Origin: Clostridia bacterium | GTDB lineage: Bacteria; Bacillota; Clostridia; TANB77; CAG-508 | DNA length: 64,000 nt | Direction of reading: 5' to 3' | Assembly: GCA_017517685.1 (NCBI GenBank) | Contig: JAFWYK010000010.1 | Span: 336,058 to 400,057 of the forward strand | Shown: in pieces, positions 17,626 to 26,811 of the stretch | How positions within the stretch are numbered: the stretch's first letter is position 1 | How the letters are laid out: every line of letters begins with the position of its first letter | Program-made: the position numbers and the translations under genes | Notes under the pieces: model-generated | Databases searched by the model: none | What the model saw: the letters and a program-made list of their open reading frames with translations, nothing else | What the model was told of the DNA's origin: nothing

Positions 17626-18543
17626 ATGAAAGGAATTATTTTAGCAGGTGGTAGTGCCACAAGATTATACCCAATAACATTAGCTGTTTCAAAACAAATG
17701 TTACCAGTGTATGATAAACCAATGATTTATTATCCACTTTCAACATTAATGATGGCTGGAATTAAAGAAGTATTAATTATTTCTACACCAGTTCATTTGC
17801 CAGCTTTTCAAAGTTTATTAGGTGATGGATCAAGATTCGGAATGAAATTCGAATACAAAATTCAAGAAAAACCAGTAGGACTTGCTGATGCATTTATTCT
17901 TGGAGAAGAATTTATCGGTGATGATAATGTAGCTTTAATTTTAGGTGATAACATGATCTATGGATCAAGAGTTGAAAGAGTTTTAAAAGCAGCTAGTCAC
18001 TTAAAAGAGGGTGGAATCATATTTGGTTACCAAGTAGCAGATCCAACATCATATGGTGTTGTTGAAATAGACTCAAAAGGAAAAGCGTTATCAATTGAAG
18101 AAAAACCAGAAAATCCAAAATCACATTTTGCAGTACCTGGAATTTACTTCTATGATAATGAAGTTGTAAAAATTGCAAAAAGTATTAAACCATCTCCAAG
18201 AGGAGAATTAGAAATTACAGATGTTAACAGAATTTATATGGAAAATGGTAAATTACAAGTTATTCCTTTAGGAAAAGGATATGCTTGGTTTGATACAGGT
18301 TCTGCTGATAGATTAGCTGATGCTTCAGATTATGTTAAAGCTATCGAATTAAGACAAGGTGTACAAATTGCTTGCTTAGAAGAAATTGCTTACAAAAATG
18401 AATGGATCACTAAAGAACAATTATTAGTTGAAGCTGATAAATATAAGAAAACAGAATATGGTAAATACTTAAAAAGAGTTGCAGAGACAGACTTTAAACA
18501 ATATAAAGAAATTTATGAAAGTGATTTATTTAACGCAAATTAA
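17626..18543 (+). CDS. rfbA: Glucose-1-phosphate thymidylyltransferase
   Basis: Makes dTDP-glucose from dTTP and glucose 1-phosphate, the first step to dTDP-rhamnose. The N-terminal signature is nearly invariant: [20 protein letters not shown] followed by [17 protein letters not shown]. Later come [21 protein letters not shown], and [12 protein letters not shown]. 305 residues, with AGGAGG ahead. It shares the rfbD promoter, and an untailed hairpin follows. Confidence 0.97.
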   Translation: MKGIILAGGSATRLYPITLAVSKQMLPVYDKPMIYYPLSTLMMAGIKEVLIISTPVHLPAFQSLLGDGSRFGMKFEYKIQEKPVGLADAFILGEEFIGDDNVALILGDNMIYGSRVERVLKAASHLKEGGIIFGYQVADPTSYGVVEIDSKGKALSIEEKPENPKSHFAVPGIYFYDNEVVKIAKSIKPSPRGELEITDVNRIYMENGKLQVIPLGKGYAWFDTGSADRLADASDYVKAIELRQGVQIACLEEIAYKNEWITKEQLLVEADKYKKTEYGKYLKRVAETDFKQYKEIYESDLFNAN

Positions 18544-18563
18544 TCGAATATAAAAATAAAGTA

Positions 18564-18602
18564 AATTGAGCTGTAAATGAAAATAGATTTTACAGCTCAA
18601 TT
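18564..18602 (+). other. Long intercistronic hairpin without T-tract (rfbA-rfbC)
   Basis: A perfect 14-base-pair stem, AATTGAGCTGTAAA with its complement (18564-18577 with 18589-18602), and an 11-base loop. No T-run follows, so it may stabilise the upstream mRNA 3' end or act as a weak or factor-assisted terminator ahead of the rfbC promoter. Confidence 0.75.
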
Positions 18603-18617
18603 ACTGTAAAAAGATAC

Positions 18618-18646
18618 TTGAAAAATATGTATTTTTTTGATATAAA
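18618..18646 (+). promoter_or_regulatory. Promoter of rfbC-rfbB
   Basis: TTGAAA at 18618-18623, 17-base spacer, TATAAA at 18641-18646. Confidence 0.75.
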
Positions 18647-18696
18647 AATGTATGTAGTAAAGATTATTAAATTATTAAGTTGAAAGGAAGAATAAA

Positions 18697-19281
18697 ATGG
18701 GTAAATTTACAAGAGTTGACACTTCAATAAAAGGTGTTTATGTTATTGAACCAACAGTATTCGGAGATAACAGAGGATACTTTATGGAGACATACAGCAA
18801 AAAGGATTTTGAAGATATTGGAATAACAAATGAATTTGTTCAAGATAATCAATCAAAATCAAAACAAGGTGTATTAAGAGGATTACATTTCCAAAAAGAA
18901 AATACACAAGCAAAACTTGTAAGATGTATAAAAGGAGAAGTATTCGACGTTGCAGTTGATTTAAGACCTGGAAGCGAAACATATGGAAAATGGGAAGGAG
19001 TAATTCTTTCTGAAGAAAATAAAAAGATGTTTATGATTCCTAGAGGATTTGCTCATGGATTCTTAGTATTATCAGAAGAAGCAGAATTTGCATATAAATG
19101 TGATGATGTATATAATCATGCTGGCGAAGGCGGATTAAAATGGGATGATGAAGAAGTTGGTATAGTATGGCCAGAGATTCCAGGAATGACAAAAGAAGAT
19201 TATTTAACATCTGAAAAAGATGGAAAATGGCCAAGCTTAGCTGAATTAAGAAATACAGATTTATTTCAAAATTTAAAATAA
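18697..19281 (+). CDS. rfbC: dTDP-4-dehydrorhamnose 3,5-epimerase
   Basis: Epimerises C3 and C5 of dTDP-4-keto-6-deoxyglucose. It is a cupin fold with the catalytic His in VLRGLHFQ, then AKLVRCIKGEVFDVAVDLR, the family blocks MIPRGFAHGFLVLSE and YKCDDVYN, and WDDEEVGI with W-P-E nearby. The 194 residues are normal length. GAAAGGAAG precedes ATG 18697. It is transcribed with rfbB from the promoter at 18618. Confidence 0.96.
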   Translation: MGKFTRVDTSIKGVYVIEPTVFGDNRGYFMETYSKKDFEDIGITNEFVQDNQSKSKQGVLRGLHFQKENTQAKLVRCIKGEVFDVAVDLRPGSETYGKWEGVILSEENKKMFMIPRGFAHGFLVLSEEAEFAYKCDDVYNHAGEGGLKWDDEEVGIVWPEIPGMTKEDYLTSEKDGKWPSLAELRNTDLFQNLK

Positions 19282-19299
19282 AAAGGGGAAATTTTTAAG

Positions 19300-20271
19300 A
19301 TGAAAAATATATTAGTAACAGGTGCAGCAGGATTTATCGGAGCAAATTTTGCTGAATTAATGGTAAAAAAATATGAAGGAAAATACAATATAGTTGTATT
19401 TGATAAATTAACATATGCTGGAAATATTCATAACTTAGATGCAATAAAAGATAAAATTACATTTGTTCAAGGAGATATTTGTGATTTTGATTTTGTTATG
19501 GATACATATAAAAAATATGATATTGATGCTGTAGTTCACTTCGCAGCTGAATCACATGTTGATAATAGTATTAAAAATCCATTCGTATTTACACAAACAA
19601 ACGTAATTGGAACACATACATTATTAGAAGCAGCTAAACAATTCTGGGGAGAAGGAAGCGAAAATAAATTTATTCATGTTTCAACAGATGAAGTTTATGG
19701 AACATTAGGAGAAGAAGGATATTTTACAGAAACATCTCCAATTCAACCAAACAGCCCATATTCAGCATCTAAAGCATCATCAGATTTAATTGCTTTAGCA
19801 TATTGTGAAACATATAAAATGAATGTAACAGTAACAAATTGTTCAAATAACTATGGACCATATCAACATCATGAAAAATTAATACCACATATGATTTCAA
19901 AAGCATTAAAAGATGAACAATTACCAGTTTATGGACAAGGATTAAATATTAGAGACTGGTTATTTGTTGAAGATCACTGTGAAGCTATTGATATTGTATT
20001 ACATAAAGGAAGAAAAGGTGAAAGATACAATATTGGTGGACACAATGAAAAAAGAAACATTGAAATTGTTAAATTAATTCTTGAAAGATTAGGAAAACCA
20101 GAATCATTAATTTCATATGTTGAAGATAGAAAAGGACATGACTATAGATATGCTATTGATCCAACAAAATTAAAAGAAGAATTTGGTTGGGAACCAAAAA
20201 CAATGTTTAAAGATGGTATAGTAAAAACTATTGATTGGTACTTAGCTCATCCAGAATATTTAATGAAATAA
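19300..20271 (+). CDS. rfbB: dTDP-glucose 4,6-dehydratase
   Basis: NAD-dependent oxidation, dehydration and reduction of dTDP-glucose to dTDP-4-keto-6-deoxyglucose. It is an extended short-chain dehydrogenase with VTGAAGFIGANFAELM, HFAAESHVDNSI, STDEVYGTLGE (catalytic Thr, Asp, Glu), the YSASKASSD motif with catalytic Tyr and Lys, and NNYGPYQHHEKLIP. 323 residues. It lies 18 bases after rfbC, so the four rfb genes complete the dTDP-rhamnose pathway inside this locus. Confidence 0.97.
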   Translation: MKNILVTGAAGFIGANFAELMVKKYEGKYNIVVFDKLTYAGNIHNLDAIKDKITFVQGDICDFDFVMDTYKKYDIDAVVHFAAESHVDNSIKNPFVFTQTNVIGTHTLLEAAKQFWGEGSENKFIHVSTDEVYGTLGEEGYFTETSPIQPNSPYSASKASSDLIALAYCETYKMNVTVTNCSNNYGPYQHHEKLIPHMISKALKDEQLPVYGQGLNIRDWLFVEDHCEAIDIVLHKGRKGERYNIGGHNEKRNIEIVKLILERLGKPESLISYVEDRKGHDYRYAIDPTKLKEEFGWEPKTMFKDGIVKTIDWYLAHPEYLMK

Positions 20272-20283
20272 TTATAATATAAT

Positions 20284-20320
20284 AAGCACTTTGCTTGTAT
20301 GAGCAGAGTGTTTTATTTTT
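20284..20320 (+). terminator. Terminator of rfbC-rfbB
   Basis: 12-base-pair stem (20284-20295 with 20302-20313, two G-T pairs), loop of six, tail TTTATTTTT. Confidence 0.82.
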
Positions 20321-20402
20321 GTGAAAATGGTATAAAATTTATTGAAAAAAATACTATATAATGATAGAATTTGAAGGTAAATACATAAGAAAGGTTTAGG
20401 AG

Positions 20403-22496
20403 ATGATAAAAACAATATTATTAACAGGATTATGGCTTGTAATAGTTCCAATAATATTGGGACTTGGAATATTAAAGTTTAATAAGAAAGGTAATAAGAG
20501 TGTATTTTTAGCTTGGATAATTGGATTATTAGTTTCTTTTCTAGTTTTTGAGCTATGTTCAACACCACTTATATTTGCAGGGAAATCATTTACAACATTA
20601 AAAGATTATTGGTTTATAATTGTTTTGACTCTTACTGCACTTTCTATTATTTTTAATGCAAAAAATATAAAAGATATTGCTAAAAAGAATTGGGAAGAGA
20701 TTAAGGAGTTTCCCATTATATTAACAATACTTGTAGTACTTGTAGTTGGGGCTCAATGCTATGTCGGTTATACATATATGTATGAGGATTATGACGATTC
20801 GAATTTCGTTGCGAAAGCAGTTATTACAAGTGATACTGATACGATGTTTGTTTATAATGATATAGGGATTGAGTACACTGGATATCCTGATAGGCAAGTT
20901 TTATCACCATTTCCAGTATTTACGGCTAATATTGCAAATTTAGTTGGAATACATCCAACTATTATGGCACATACTATATTTCCAGTAGTATTTTTGTTAT
21001 TAGCGTATAATGTATATTATTTGTTGGGTAACGCAGTATTTAAGCATGATAAAAGTAAGACAATGCTATTTTTATTGTTTATTGCGCTGGTATATTCTTT
21101 TGGAGATGTTACAAGATATGCTGCATCTAGTAGAATACTATTTAGACCTTGGCAAGGAAAATCTATATTAGCAAGTATAATAATTCCTTTTATAATATAT
21201 GTTTTTATAGAGCATGTAGGAAAAGAAGATGATAAATTTGCGTGGTTAGTTCTTTTAATTACAATGGCAGGATCAATCCTTTTATCTACAATGGGAGTAA
21301 TGCTTCCAGCTATTGTTTTGACAATACTAACAATGTTATTTACAATAAAAGATTCTACATTTGGATATTTATATAAGTATTTAATATGTGTAGTTCCAAA
21401 TTTAGTTTATGCATTTGCGTATTTGTCTTTGAAAGAAGATTTTGTGATTGCAGAAAATATGAAAAATGCAATTTATCTTGCTTATTTTATAATTATAGCT
21501 GTATTTTTCATAATTAGAAAATTTAGATTTAATTTAGTATTTAAAGTGATAACAAGTTGTATAATTGTTGCATTTTGTGCTTTTTCATTATGGTCATTTT
21601 TAACATTTATTAATCCAAAAGATACAAGTATAGGTGTTAATATAGATGGCGAAAAGTATGAGGAATTTGTTGAGAATGTAGGTAAACAATCGAATATATT
21701 TGTAGTAACTGACGGCTATAATAAATTTAATGGAACTGGTGGTTATACAGAGCTTGGATTATTTGCAATACTATTTATAACAATGGTATATTTTAAAAAA
21801 GAGCATCCAGATGTTGCTGTTGCATTAGGAATTTTTTCAGTCATAACATTATGCTTACCATTCAATTTTTATTTGAGTAAAATAATTATAAAAGTAATTG
21901 GTGGAGAAGTTTATTGGAGAATGTTTTGGCTTGTGCCAACAACAATTGTTATGCCAATTGCATTTACAGAGTTAGTATCTTTAGTTAATAAAAATGTTGA
22001 AAAGATAATAATAGCATTAATGATTTGTGGCATTGTAATTATGTCAGGAAAATGGATTTATACTGAGGATAATTTTAAAGTTGTGTCAAATAAATATAAA
22101 ATACCAGACTGCTTACTAGAGGTAATTCTTGCAGCATCAAATGATGATGAAGAATATAAAAAATTAGCGGGGCCATTAGAATCTTTGGTATATACAAGAC
22201 AAGTTGATGGTAATATTTTACTTGCATCTGGAAGAAGTTTTAATGATAATTATGGAAAGGGTTCTTTAATAACAAATATTAAAGAAGGTAAAGTTAATAA
22301 AATTTGTGCTCAAGCTGAAAAACTTAAAGTAAATTATGTTATAATGAGTACGAACGCAATTAATGAAGGAATTGGTGTGTTAAACGAAAGATTAGAAGAT
22401 TATGATGGTGTAGAAATTCTTTGTAAAAATGATCTTTATACACTTTATAAACTTGAGTTAGAAGAAGAGACAGAATTAGAAGGAGTAAAAAAATAA
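20403..22496 (+). CDS. Large polytopic membrane protein, DUF6077-like
   Basis: A 697-residue protein with about 13-14 hydrophobic segments and a C-terminal soluble part of about 150 residues. After the first few segments comes an outside loop, YEDYDDSNFVAKAVITSDTD, then LSPFPVFTANIANLVGIHPT and HTIFPVVFLLLAYNVYYLL. I associate this pattern with the DUF6077 family of Clostridia surface-polymer loci. The layout (many segments, acidic first long loop, soluble tail) is that of GT-C type transferases using lipid-linked sugars, but the activity is not established. AGGAG precedes ATG 20403. Its stop overlaps the galE start by one base. Confidence 0.65.
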   Translation: MIKTILLTGLWLVIVPIILGLGILKFNKKGNKSVFLAWIIGLLVSFLVFELCSTPLIFAGKSFTTLKDYWFIIVLTLTALSIIFNAKNIKDIAKKNWEEIKEFPIILTILVVLVVGAQCYVGYTYMYEDYDDSNFVAKAVITSDTDTMFVYNDIGIEYTGYPDRQVLSPFPVFTANIANLVGIHPTIMAHTIFPVVFLLLAYNVYYLLGNAVFKHDKSKTMLFLLFIALVYSFGDVTRYAASSRILFRPWQGKSILASIIIPFIIYVFIEHVGKEDDKFAWLVLLITMAGSILLSTMGVMLPAIVLTILTMLFTIKDSTFGYLYKYLICVVPNLVYAFAYLSLKEDFVIAENMKNAIYLAYFIIIAVFFIIRKFRFNLVFKVITSCIIVAFCAFSLWSFLTFINPKDTSIGVNIDGEKYEEFVENVGKQSNIFVVTDGYNKFNGTGGYTELGLFAILFITMVYFKKEHPDVAVALGIFSVITLCLPFNFYLSKIIIKVIGGEVYWRMFWLVPTTIVMPIAFTELVSLVNKNVEKIIIALMICGIVIMSGKWIYTEDNFKVVSNKYKIPDCLLEVILAASNDDEEYKKLAGPLESLVYTRQVDGNILLASGRSFNDNYGKGSLITNIKEGKVNKICAQAEKLKVNYVIMSTNAINEGIGVLNERLEDYDGVEILCKNDLYTLYKLELEEETELEGVKK

Positions 22497-23491
22497 TGAA
22501 AGTATTAGTAACAGGAGGACTAGGATTTATAGGTTCTCATACAGTAGTTGAATTATTAGAGGAGAATAACGATGTTATCATAGTTGATAATCTTTATAAT
22601 AGTAAAATTGAAGTATTAGGGAAATTAGAAACAATATCAGGAAATAGTATTAAATTCTATCAATATGATCTTTTAGATAAAGAAAAATTAGATGAAATTT
22701 TTGCTGAAAATGAAATAGATTCTGTAATACATTTTGCAGGATATAAAGCAGTTGGTGAATCTGTAAGAGAGCCACTAATGTATTATACAAATAATTTAAT
22801 TTCTACTTTAAATCTTTTAGAAGTAATGAAAAAATATAATGTTAAAAAGATTGTATTTAGTTCTTCTGCAACAGTTTATGGTGAGCAAGAATCTCCAAAA
22901 TATGTAGAAACAATGAAAAGGGGAGAAACTGCAAGTCCATATGGTACAACAAAAGCTATGATTGAAAAAATGTTAGAAGATTTATATGCTTCTGATAATT
23001 CTTGGAATATAACAATTTTAAGATATTTTAATCCTGTTGGAGCTCATAAAAGTGGATTAATTGGTGAAGAACCAAACGGTATTCCAAATAATTTAATGCC
23101 ATATGTAATGAAAGTTGCAGCTGGAAAACTAGAACAATTAAGTATATTTGGAAATGATTATCCAACACCAGATGGTACTGGAGTAAGAGATTACATTCAT
23201 GTTGTTGATTTGGCTAAAGGTCATGTTAAAGCACTTCAAAATTCTCCAGATGGATTAAATGTTTATAATTTAGGTTCAGGAAAAGGAGTAAGCGTTCTAG
23301 AACTTGTAACAACTTTTGAAAGAGTAAATGAATTAAAAGTAAATTATAAAATAGTTGATAGGAGACCAGGCGATCTTCCAGAATATTATGCTGATCCTAC
23401 AAAAGCATTGAAAGAATTGGATTGGAAGACAGAAAAAACTTTAGAAGACATTTGTAAAGATACATGGAATTATCAAAAAAATAATATATAG
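22496..23491 (+). CDS. galE: UDP-glucose 4-epimerase
   Basis: Interconverts UDP-glucose and UDP-galactose with bound NAD. 331 residues. Motifs: VTGGLGFIGSHTVVELLE, HFAGYKAVGESV, SSSATVYG, the catalytic YGTTK, and RYFNPVGAH. The start ATG overlaps the TAA of the membrane-protein gene (TAATG), so the two are translationally coupled, which suggests galactose or glucose as a substrate-linked sugar for that neighbour. A terminator follows. Confidence 0.95.
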   Translation: MKVLVTGGLGFIGSHTVVELLEENNDVIIVDNLYNSKIEVLGKLETISGNSIKFYQYDLLDKEKLDEIFAENEIDSVIHFAGYKAVGESVREPLMYYTNNLISTLNLLEVMKKYNVKKIVFSSSATVYGEQESPKYVETMKRGETASPYGTTKAMIEKMLEDLYASDNSWNITILRYFNPVGAHKSGLIGEEPNGIPNNLMPYVMKVAAGKLEQLSIFGNDYPTPDGTGVRDYIHVVDLAKGHVKALQNSPDGLNVYNLGSGKGVSVLELVTTFERVNELKVNYKIVDRRPGDLPEYYADPTKALKELDWKTEKTLEDICKDTWNYQKNNI

Positions 23492-23497
23492 ATTTTA

Positions 23498-23531
23498 AAG
23501 GGATAAATTGAAAAAATTTATCTCTTTTTTT
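23498..23531 (+). terminator. Terminator of galE
   Basis: 12-base-pair stem AAGGGATAAATT with its near complement (one G-T pair), loop of five A/G, then TTTTTTT. Confidence 0.88.
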
Positions 23532-23590
23532 ATACCCGAAAAGTATTGAAAAATAGCCAAAAAAATTCACGAAATAAACACACAAAAGTG

Positions 23591-23619
23591 TTGATATAAA
23601 AGCTGCTTAATGATATAAT
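23591..23619 (+). promoter_or_regulatory. Promoter of the wzm-wzt-glycosyltransferase unit
   Basis: TTGATA at 23591-23596, 17-base spacer, TATAAT at 23614-23619. Transcription should start near 23626, which is after the first in-frame ATG at 23623 and so helps to fix the true start of the next gene. Confidence 0.83.
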
Positions 23620-23655
23620 TACATGGAAAATTATTGGGTAAAAAAGGAAGAAAAA

Positions 23656-24444
23656 ATGGAATTTATTAAGACACTTTTTAAGAATAGAAAAATGGTTATG
23701 AAATTAGGAAAAAATGATTTCAGAAATCGTTTTGCTAATACAAGTTTAGGAACAATTTGGGGGTTTGCACAACCATTTGTGTTTATGCTAACTTACGTAA
23801 TTGTATTTCAATATATATTAAAAACAGGTAGTAGTGGAAACTACCCATATGTAGTTTGGTTTTTACCAGGTATGTCAATGTGGATGTTCTGCAGTGATGC
23901 AATACTAACAGCAAGTAATTCTATAAGAAATTATAGTTACTTAGTAAAAAAAGTTGTATTTCCTGTAGACATTATTCCAATAATATCACTAGCATCATCA
24001 AGTTTTATAGGAATATTCTTGATTTGTATTGCAATAGTGGTAGGGTCAATATTTGGATATATACCAAACTTTTTAACTGTAATATACATTGTATTTTGTG
24101 CATTTGCATTTATTATTGCATTAACAAGATTTACATCAGCTTTAACAACTGTTGTACCAGACTTTGCACAATTACTTAATATATTAATGCAATTGTTTAT
24201 GTGGTTTACACCAATAATCTGGAACTTAGATATGCTTTCAGAATCATGGGTAAAATTCTTTAAAGCATTTCCATTTACGTATTTAGTTGAAGGATACAGA
24301 CAAGCATTTATGGCTAACTCAACAATAATTACAGATTCAAATGGAATGTATACAATTATTTTCTGGGCAATTACATTAATAATGTTTGTTTGGGGTAATG
24401 CAGTATTTAAGAAAACAAAGAAAGATTTTGCAGACGTATTATAA
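23656..24444 (+). CDS. wzm: Polysaccharide ABC exporter, permease subunit (Wzm/TagG type)
   Basis: Membrane half of the ABC-2 exporter that moves undecaprenyl-linked O-antigen, rhamnan or teichoic acid chains across the membrane. About six hydrophobic segments. Family features: an amphipathic N-terminus (LGKNDFRNRFANTSLGTIWG), then FAQPFVFMLTYVIVF, SYLVKKVVFPVDIIPII, and FTYLVEGYRQAF before the last segments. An ATG at 23623 lies upstream of the predicted transcription start. ATG 23656 with AAGGAAG ahead is the better choice (262 residues, normal for the family). Its ATPase partner is at 25472, separated by one glycosyltransferase. Confidence 0.9.
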   Translation: MEFIKTLFKNRKMVMKLGKNDFRNRFANTSLGTIWGFAQPFVFMLTYVIVFQYILKTGSSGNYPYVVWFLPGMSMWMFCSDAILTASNSIRNYSYLVKKVVFPVDIIPIISLASSSFIGIFLICIAIVVGSIFGYIPNFLTVIYIVFCAFAFIIALTRFTSALTTVVPDFAQLLNILMQLFMWFTPIIWNLDMLSESWVKFFKAFPFTYLVEGYRQAFMANSTIITDSNGMYTIIFWAITLIMFVWGNAVFKKTKKDFADVL

Positions 24445-24476
24445 AAACAAAAGTATAAAGTTTGAAAGGTAAGAGT

Positions 24477-25451
24477 ATGAAAACAGTTGATATATTATTA
24501 GCAACTTATAACGGAGAGCAATTTATCACAGAGCAAATTGAGAGTATATTAAATCAAACATATAAAAATTTTAGACTATTAATATCAGATGATTGTTCAA
24601 CAGATAATACAAGACAAATTATTAGTGAATATGTAAAAAAAGATAAAAGAATTATAGTATATACTCAAAAAGAAAATATTGGGGTTGTTCAAAACTTTGA
24701 GTTTTTGATGAAAAAAGTAGAAAATGAGTATTTTATGTTTTCAGATCAAGATGATATATGGAAGCCAGAAAAGATTGAAAAGACATTAAATAAAATTGAA
24801 GAAACAGGAGCAATGCTTGTTTATTCTGATTTAGAAGTTGTTGATTCTGATCTTAATATTACATATGAATCATATTGGAAATTAAAAGGTATTTATCAAA
24901 AAATAAAAAAATATAATAGTTTTGAAAGTTTATATTTAAATAATTTTGTTACAGGATGTACAGTAATTGCAAGGAAAGAATTAATAGAAAAAGCATTACC
25001 ACTTCCAAAAACAAGTAAATATGTTCTTCATGATTATTGGATTTCTTTAATAGCAAGCCAAAATGGAAAAATTGAATATATTGAAGAAGCACTTATAAAA
25101 TATAGACAACATAAAAATAATAAAGTTGGATCAAAGAAAAGATCTGATACAATAAATTCTTTTAAAGAAATGAGAGATTTATTTATAGATGTTAAGAAAC
25201 AACATTTCAATGTTTTTATAGCAAATGAAAATTGTTTTAAAGATGAAGAAATAAGAAAGTTAAATAGAAAATCTTTAGAATATTTTGAAAGATTAGAAAA
25301 AACAAAATTTATTAATTTAAAAGGTTGGGGATTATTCTTTAAACTTTATAAGTATGAAGAATTTAATTACAAGATGCAAAACTTTTTGATATTAAATATT
25401 CCATGCATAACAGCTATGTTATTTAAGATTAAAAAGATGATTAGTAAATAA
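24477..25451 (+). CDS. Family 2 glycosyltransferase, rhamnosyltransferase-like
   Basis: A cytoplasmic GT-A fold transferase of about 324 residues: VDILLATYNGEQFITEQIES, then ISDDCSTDNT, FSDQDDIWKPEKIEKTL (DXD metal site), and a YRQHKNNKVG block near residues 210-220. The same pattern is found in RfbG, RfbF and RgpB-type rhamnosyltransferases, which fits the dTDP-rhamnose genes next door. A TTG at 24462 opens the frame, but ATG 24477 with AAGGTAAG ahead is preferred. It lies between the two exporter genes. The 40520 gene is a relative. Confidence 0.85.
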   Translation: MKTVDILLATYNGEQFITEQIESILNQTYKNFRLLISDDCSTDNTRQIISEYVKKDKRIIVYTQKENIGVVQNFEFLMKKVENEYFMFSDQDDIWKPEKIEKTLNKIEETGAMLVYSDLEVVDSDLNITYESYWKLKGIYQKIKKYNSFESLYLNNFVTGCTVIARKELIEKALPLPKTSKYVLHDYWISLIASQNGKIEYIEEALIKYRQHKNNKVGSKKRSDTINSFKEMRDLFIDVKKQHFNVFIANENCFKDEEIRKLNRKSLEYFERLEKTKFINLKGWGLFFKLYKYEEFNYKMQNFLILNIPCITAMLFKIKKMISK

Positions 25452-25471
25452 AAAGAAAAAGAGGAAAAATA

Positions 25472-26767
25472 ATGAGTAAGAATGAAGTTGTTATTAAAAT
25501 AACTGACTTAGTAAAAGAATATAAAATGTATTCAAGAAAGAAGGATAGATTACTAGAAGCAGTAATTCCTGGGTATCAAAAACATACTAAATTTAGAGCA
25601 ATGGATAATTTGAATTTAGAAATTAGAAAAGGTGAAGCTTTAGGTATTTTAGGAAAGAATGGTGCTGGTAAATCTACACTTCTAAAAATGATTACAGGAG
25701 TTGTTACTCCAACATCAGGAAAACTTGAAGTAAATGGAAAGATAAGTTCTTTATTAGAGCTTGGTGCTGCATTTAATCCAGAGCTTACAGGTCTTGAAAA
25801 TATATATCAACACGGGCAAGTAATGGGATTAACTGATGAAGAGATAAAAGCAAAAGAAAAAGAGATTATTGAGTTTGCTGATATCGGAGATCATTTAATG
25901 CAACCAGTAAAAACTTATTCTTCTGGTATGTTTGCTCGTTTAGCATTTGCTTGTGCAATTAATGTTGATCCAGACATTTTAATTGTTGATGAGGTTTTAT
26001 CTGTTGGGGATATGGCGTTCCAATTAAAATGTTTTAAAAAATTTGAACAATTTAAAAATAGCGGAAAAACAATTATATTTGTAACACATAATGTTAATGA
26101 TGTTATGGAGAATTGCACAAGAGCAATTATTCTTGAAAATGGTAAGAAAACTTTTGATGGAAATGTAAAAGATGGTGTAAATCGTTACAAGAAAATTATG
26201 GTAGGACTTGCTCAAGAGGAAAAAGTAGAAGAAAAACAAGAAACAGCATTAGAAGAAAATGATATAAAGATAGATCCTACACAAGAGTGGAAATCAAAAA
26301 TGAATCAAAATTCTAATATGATTGAGTATGGAAATAAAGATGCAGAAGTAATTGATTATGGTGTATTTGATGAAGAAGGAAATTTGATAACAACGTTTGA
26401 TAACTCAGAAACAATTACAATAAGATCGAAAGTAAAATTCAATACTGAAGTTAAAGATCCTATTTTTACAATGACAGTAAAAGATTTTGCTGGAAAAGAT
26501 ATAGCAGGAACAAATTCAAATATTGAGAAAGTAATGACTGGAAATTATAAAAAAGGAGATATTGTTGTAGCTGAATTTGTACAAAAAATTCCTGTTGCTG
26601 TTGGAAAATATACGCTTTCATTTAGTTGTACAAGATTTAATTTAAAAGGTGAACTTGAAGCGTTAAATAGAAAATATGATGCAATATTAGTTGAAGTTAC
26701 AACTACAAAGAATACTGTAGGTATAACAAGAATTGATTCAAAAATTACTGTTACAAAAGTAAATTAA
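25472..26767 (+). CDS. wzt: Polysaccharide ABC exporter, ATPase subunit with Wzt-type C-terminal domain
   Basis: 431 residues. The ABC domain (1 to about 245) has Walker A GKNGAGKST at 61-69, signature YSSGMFARLAFA, Walker B ILIVDEVLSVGD and switch His in FVTHNVNDV. The rest (about 285-431) is a beta-rich domain like the substrate-binding domain of E. coli O9a Wzt, which reads a terminal modification of the chain and gates export. The methyltransferase-fused glycosyltransferase directly downstream could supply such a chain end (inference). AGAGG precedes ATG 25472. Confidence 0.93.
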   Translation: MSKNEVVIKITDLVKEYKMYSRKKDRLLEAVIPGYQKHTKFRAMDNLNLEIRKGEALGILGKNGAGKSTLLKMITGVVTPTSGKLEVNGKISSLLELGAAFNPELTGLENIYQHGQVMGLTDEEIKAKEKEIIEFADIGDHLMQPVKTYSSGMFARLAFACAINVDPDILIVDEVLSVGDMAFQLKCFKKFEQFKNSGKTIIFVTHNVNDVMENCTRAIILENGKKTFDGNVKDGVNRYKKIMVGLAQEEKVEEKQETALEENDIKIDPTQEWKSKMNQNSNMIEYGNKDAEVIDYGVFDEEGNLITTFDNSETITIRSKVKFNTEVKDPIFTMTVKDFAGKDIAGTNSNIEKVMTGNYKKGDIVVAEFVQKIPVAVGKYTLSFSCTRFNLKGELEALNRKYDAILVEVTTTKNTVGITRIDSKITVTKVN

Positions 26768-26811
26768 AATTGTCAAGGAGGATGCTAGTAATCTAGCTAG
26801 CTGAATTAAAA
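26768..26811 (+). promoter_or_regulatory. Unusual ribosome-binding region ahead of the 1227-residue gene
   Basis: AAGGAGG at 26775-26781 lies 30 bases from the start ATG (26812) instead of 6-10. In between is GCTAG-TAAT-CTAGC (26784-26797), a small hairpin, and stops in all three forward frames within 26786-26804. An ATG touching the AGGAGG (26782) opens only a four-codon frame. The hairpin may bring the site closer to the start, or the four-codon frame may be used for re-initiation. Confidence 0.5.

Noticed and set aside
26782..26796. Four-codon open frame ATG CTA GTA ATC TAG as a real leader peptide
   Set aside because: The AGGAGG touches the ATG with no spacing, so initiation there is unlikely. 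It is mentioned only as part of the unusual ribosome-binding region.
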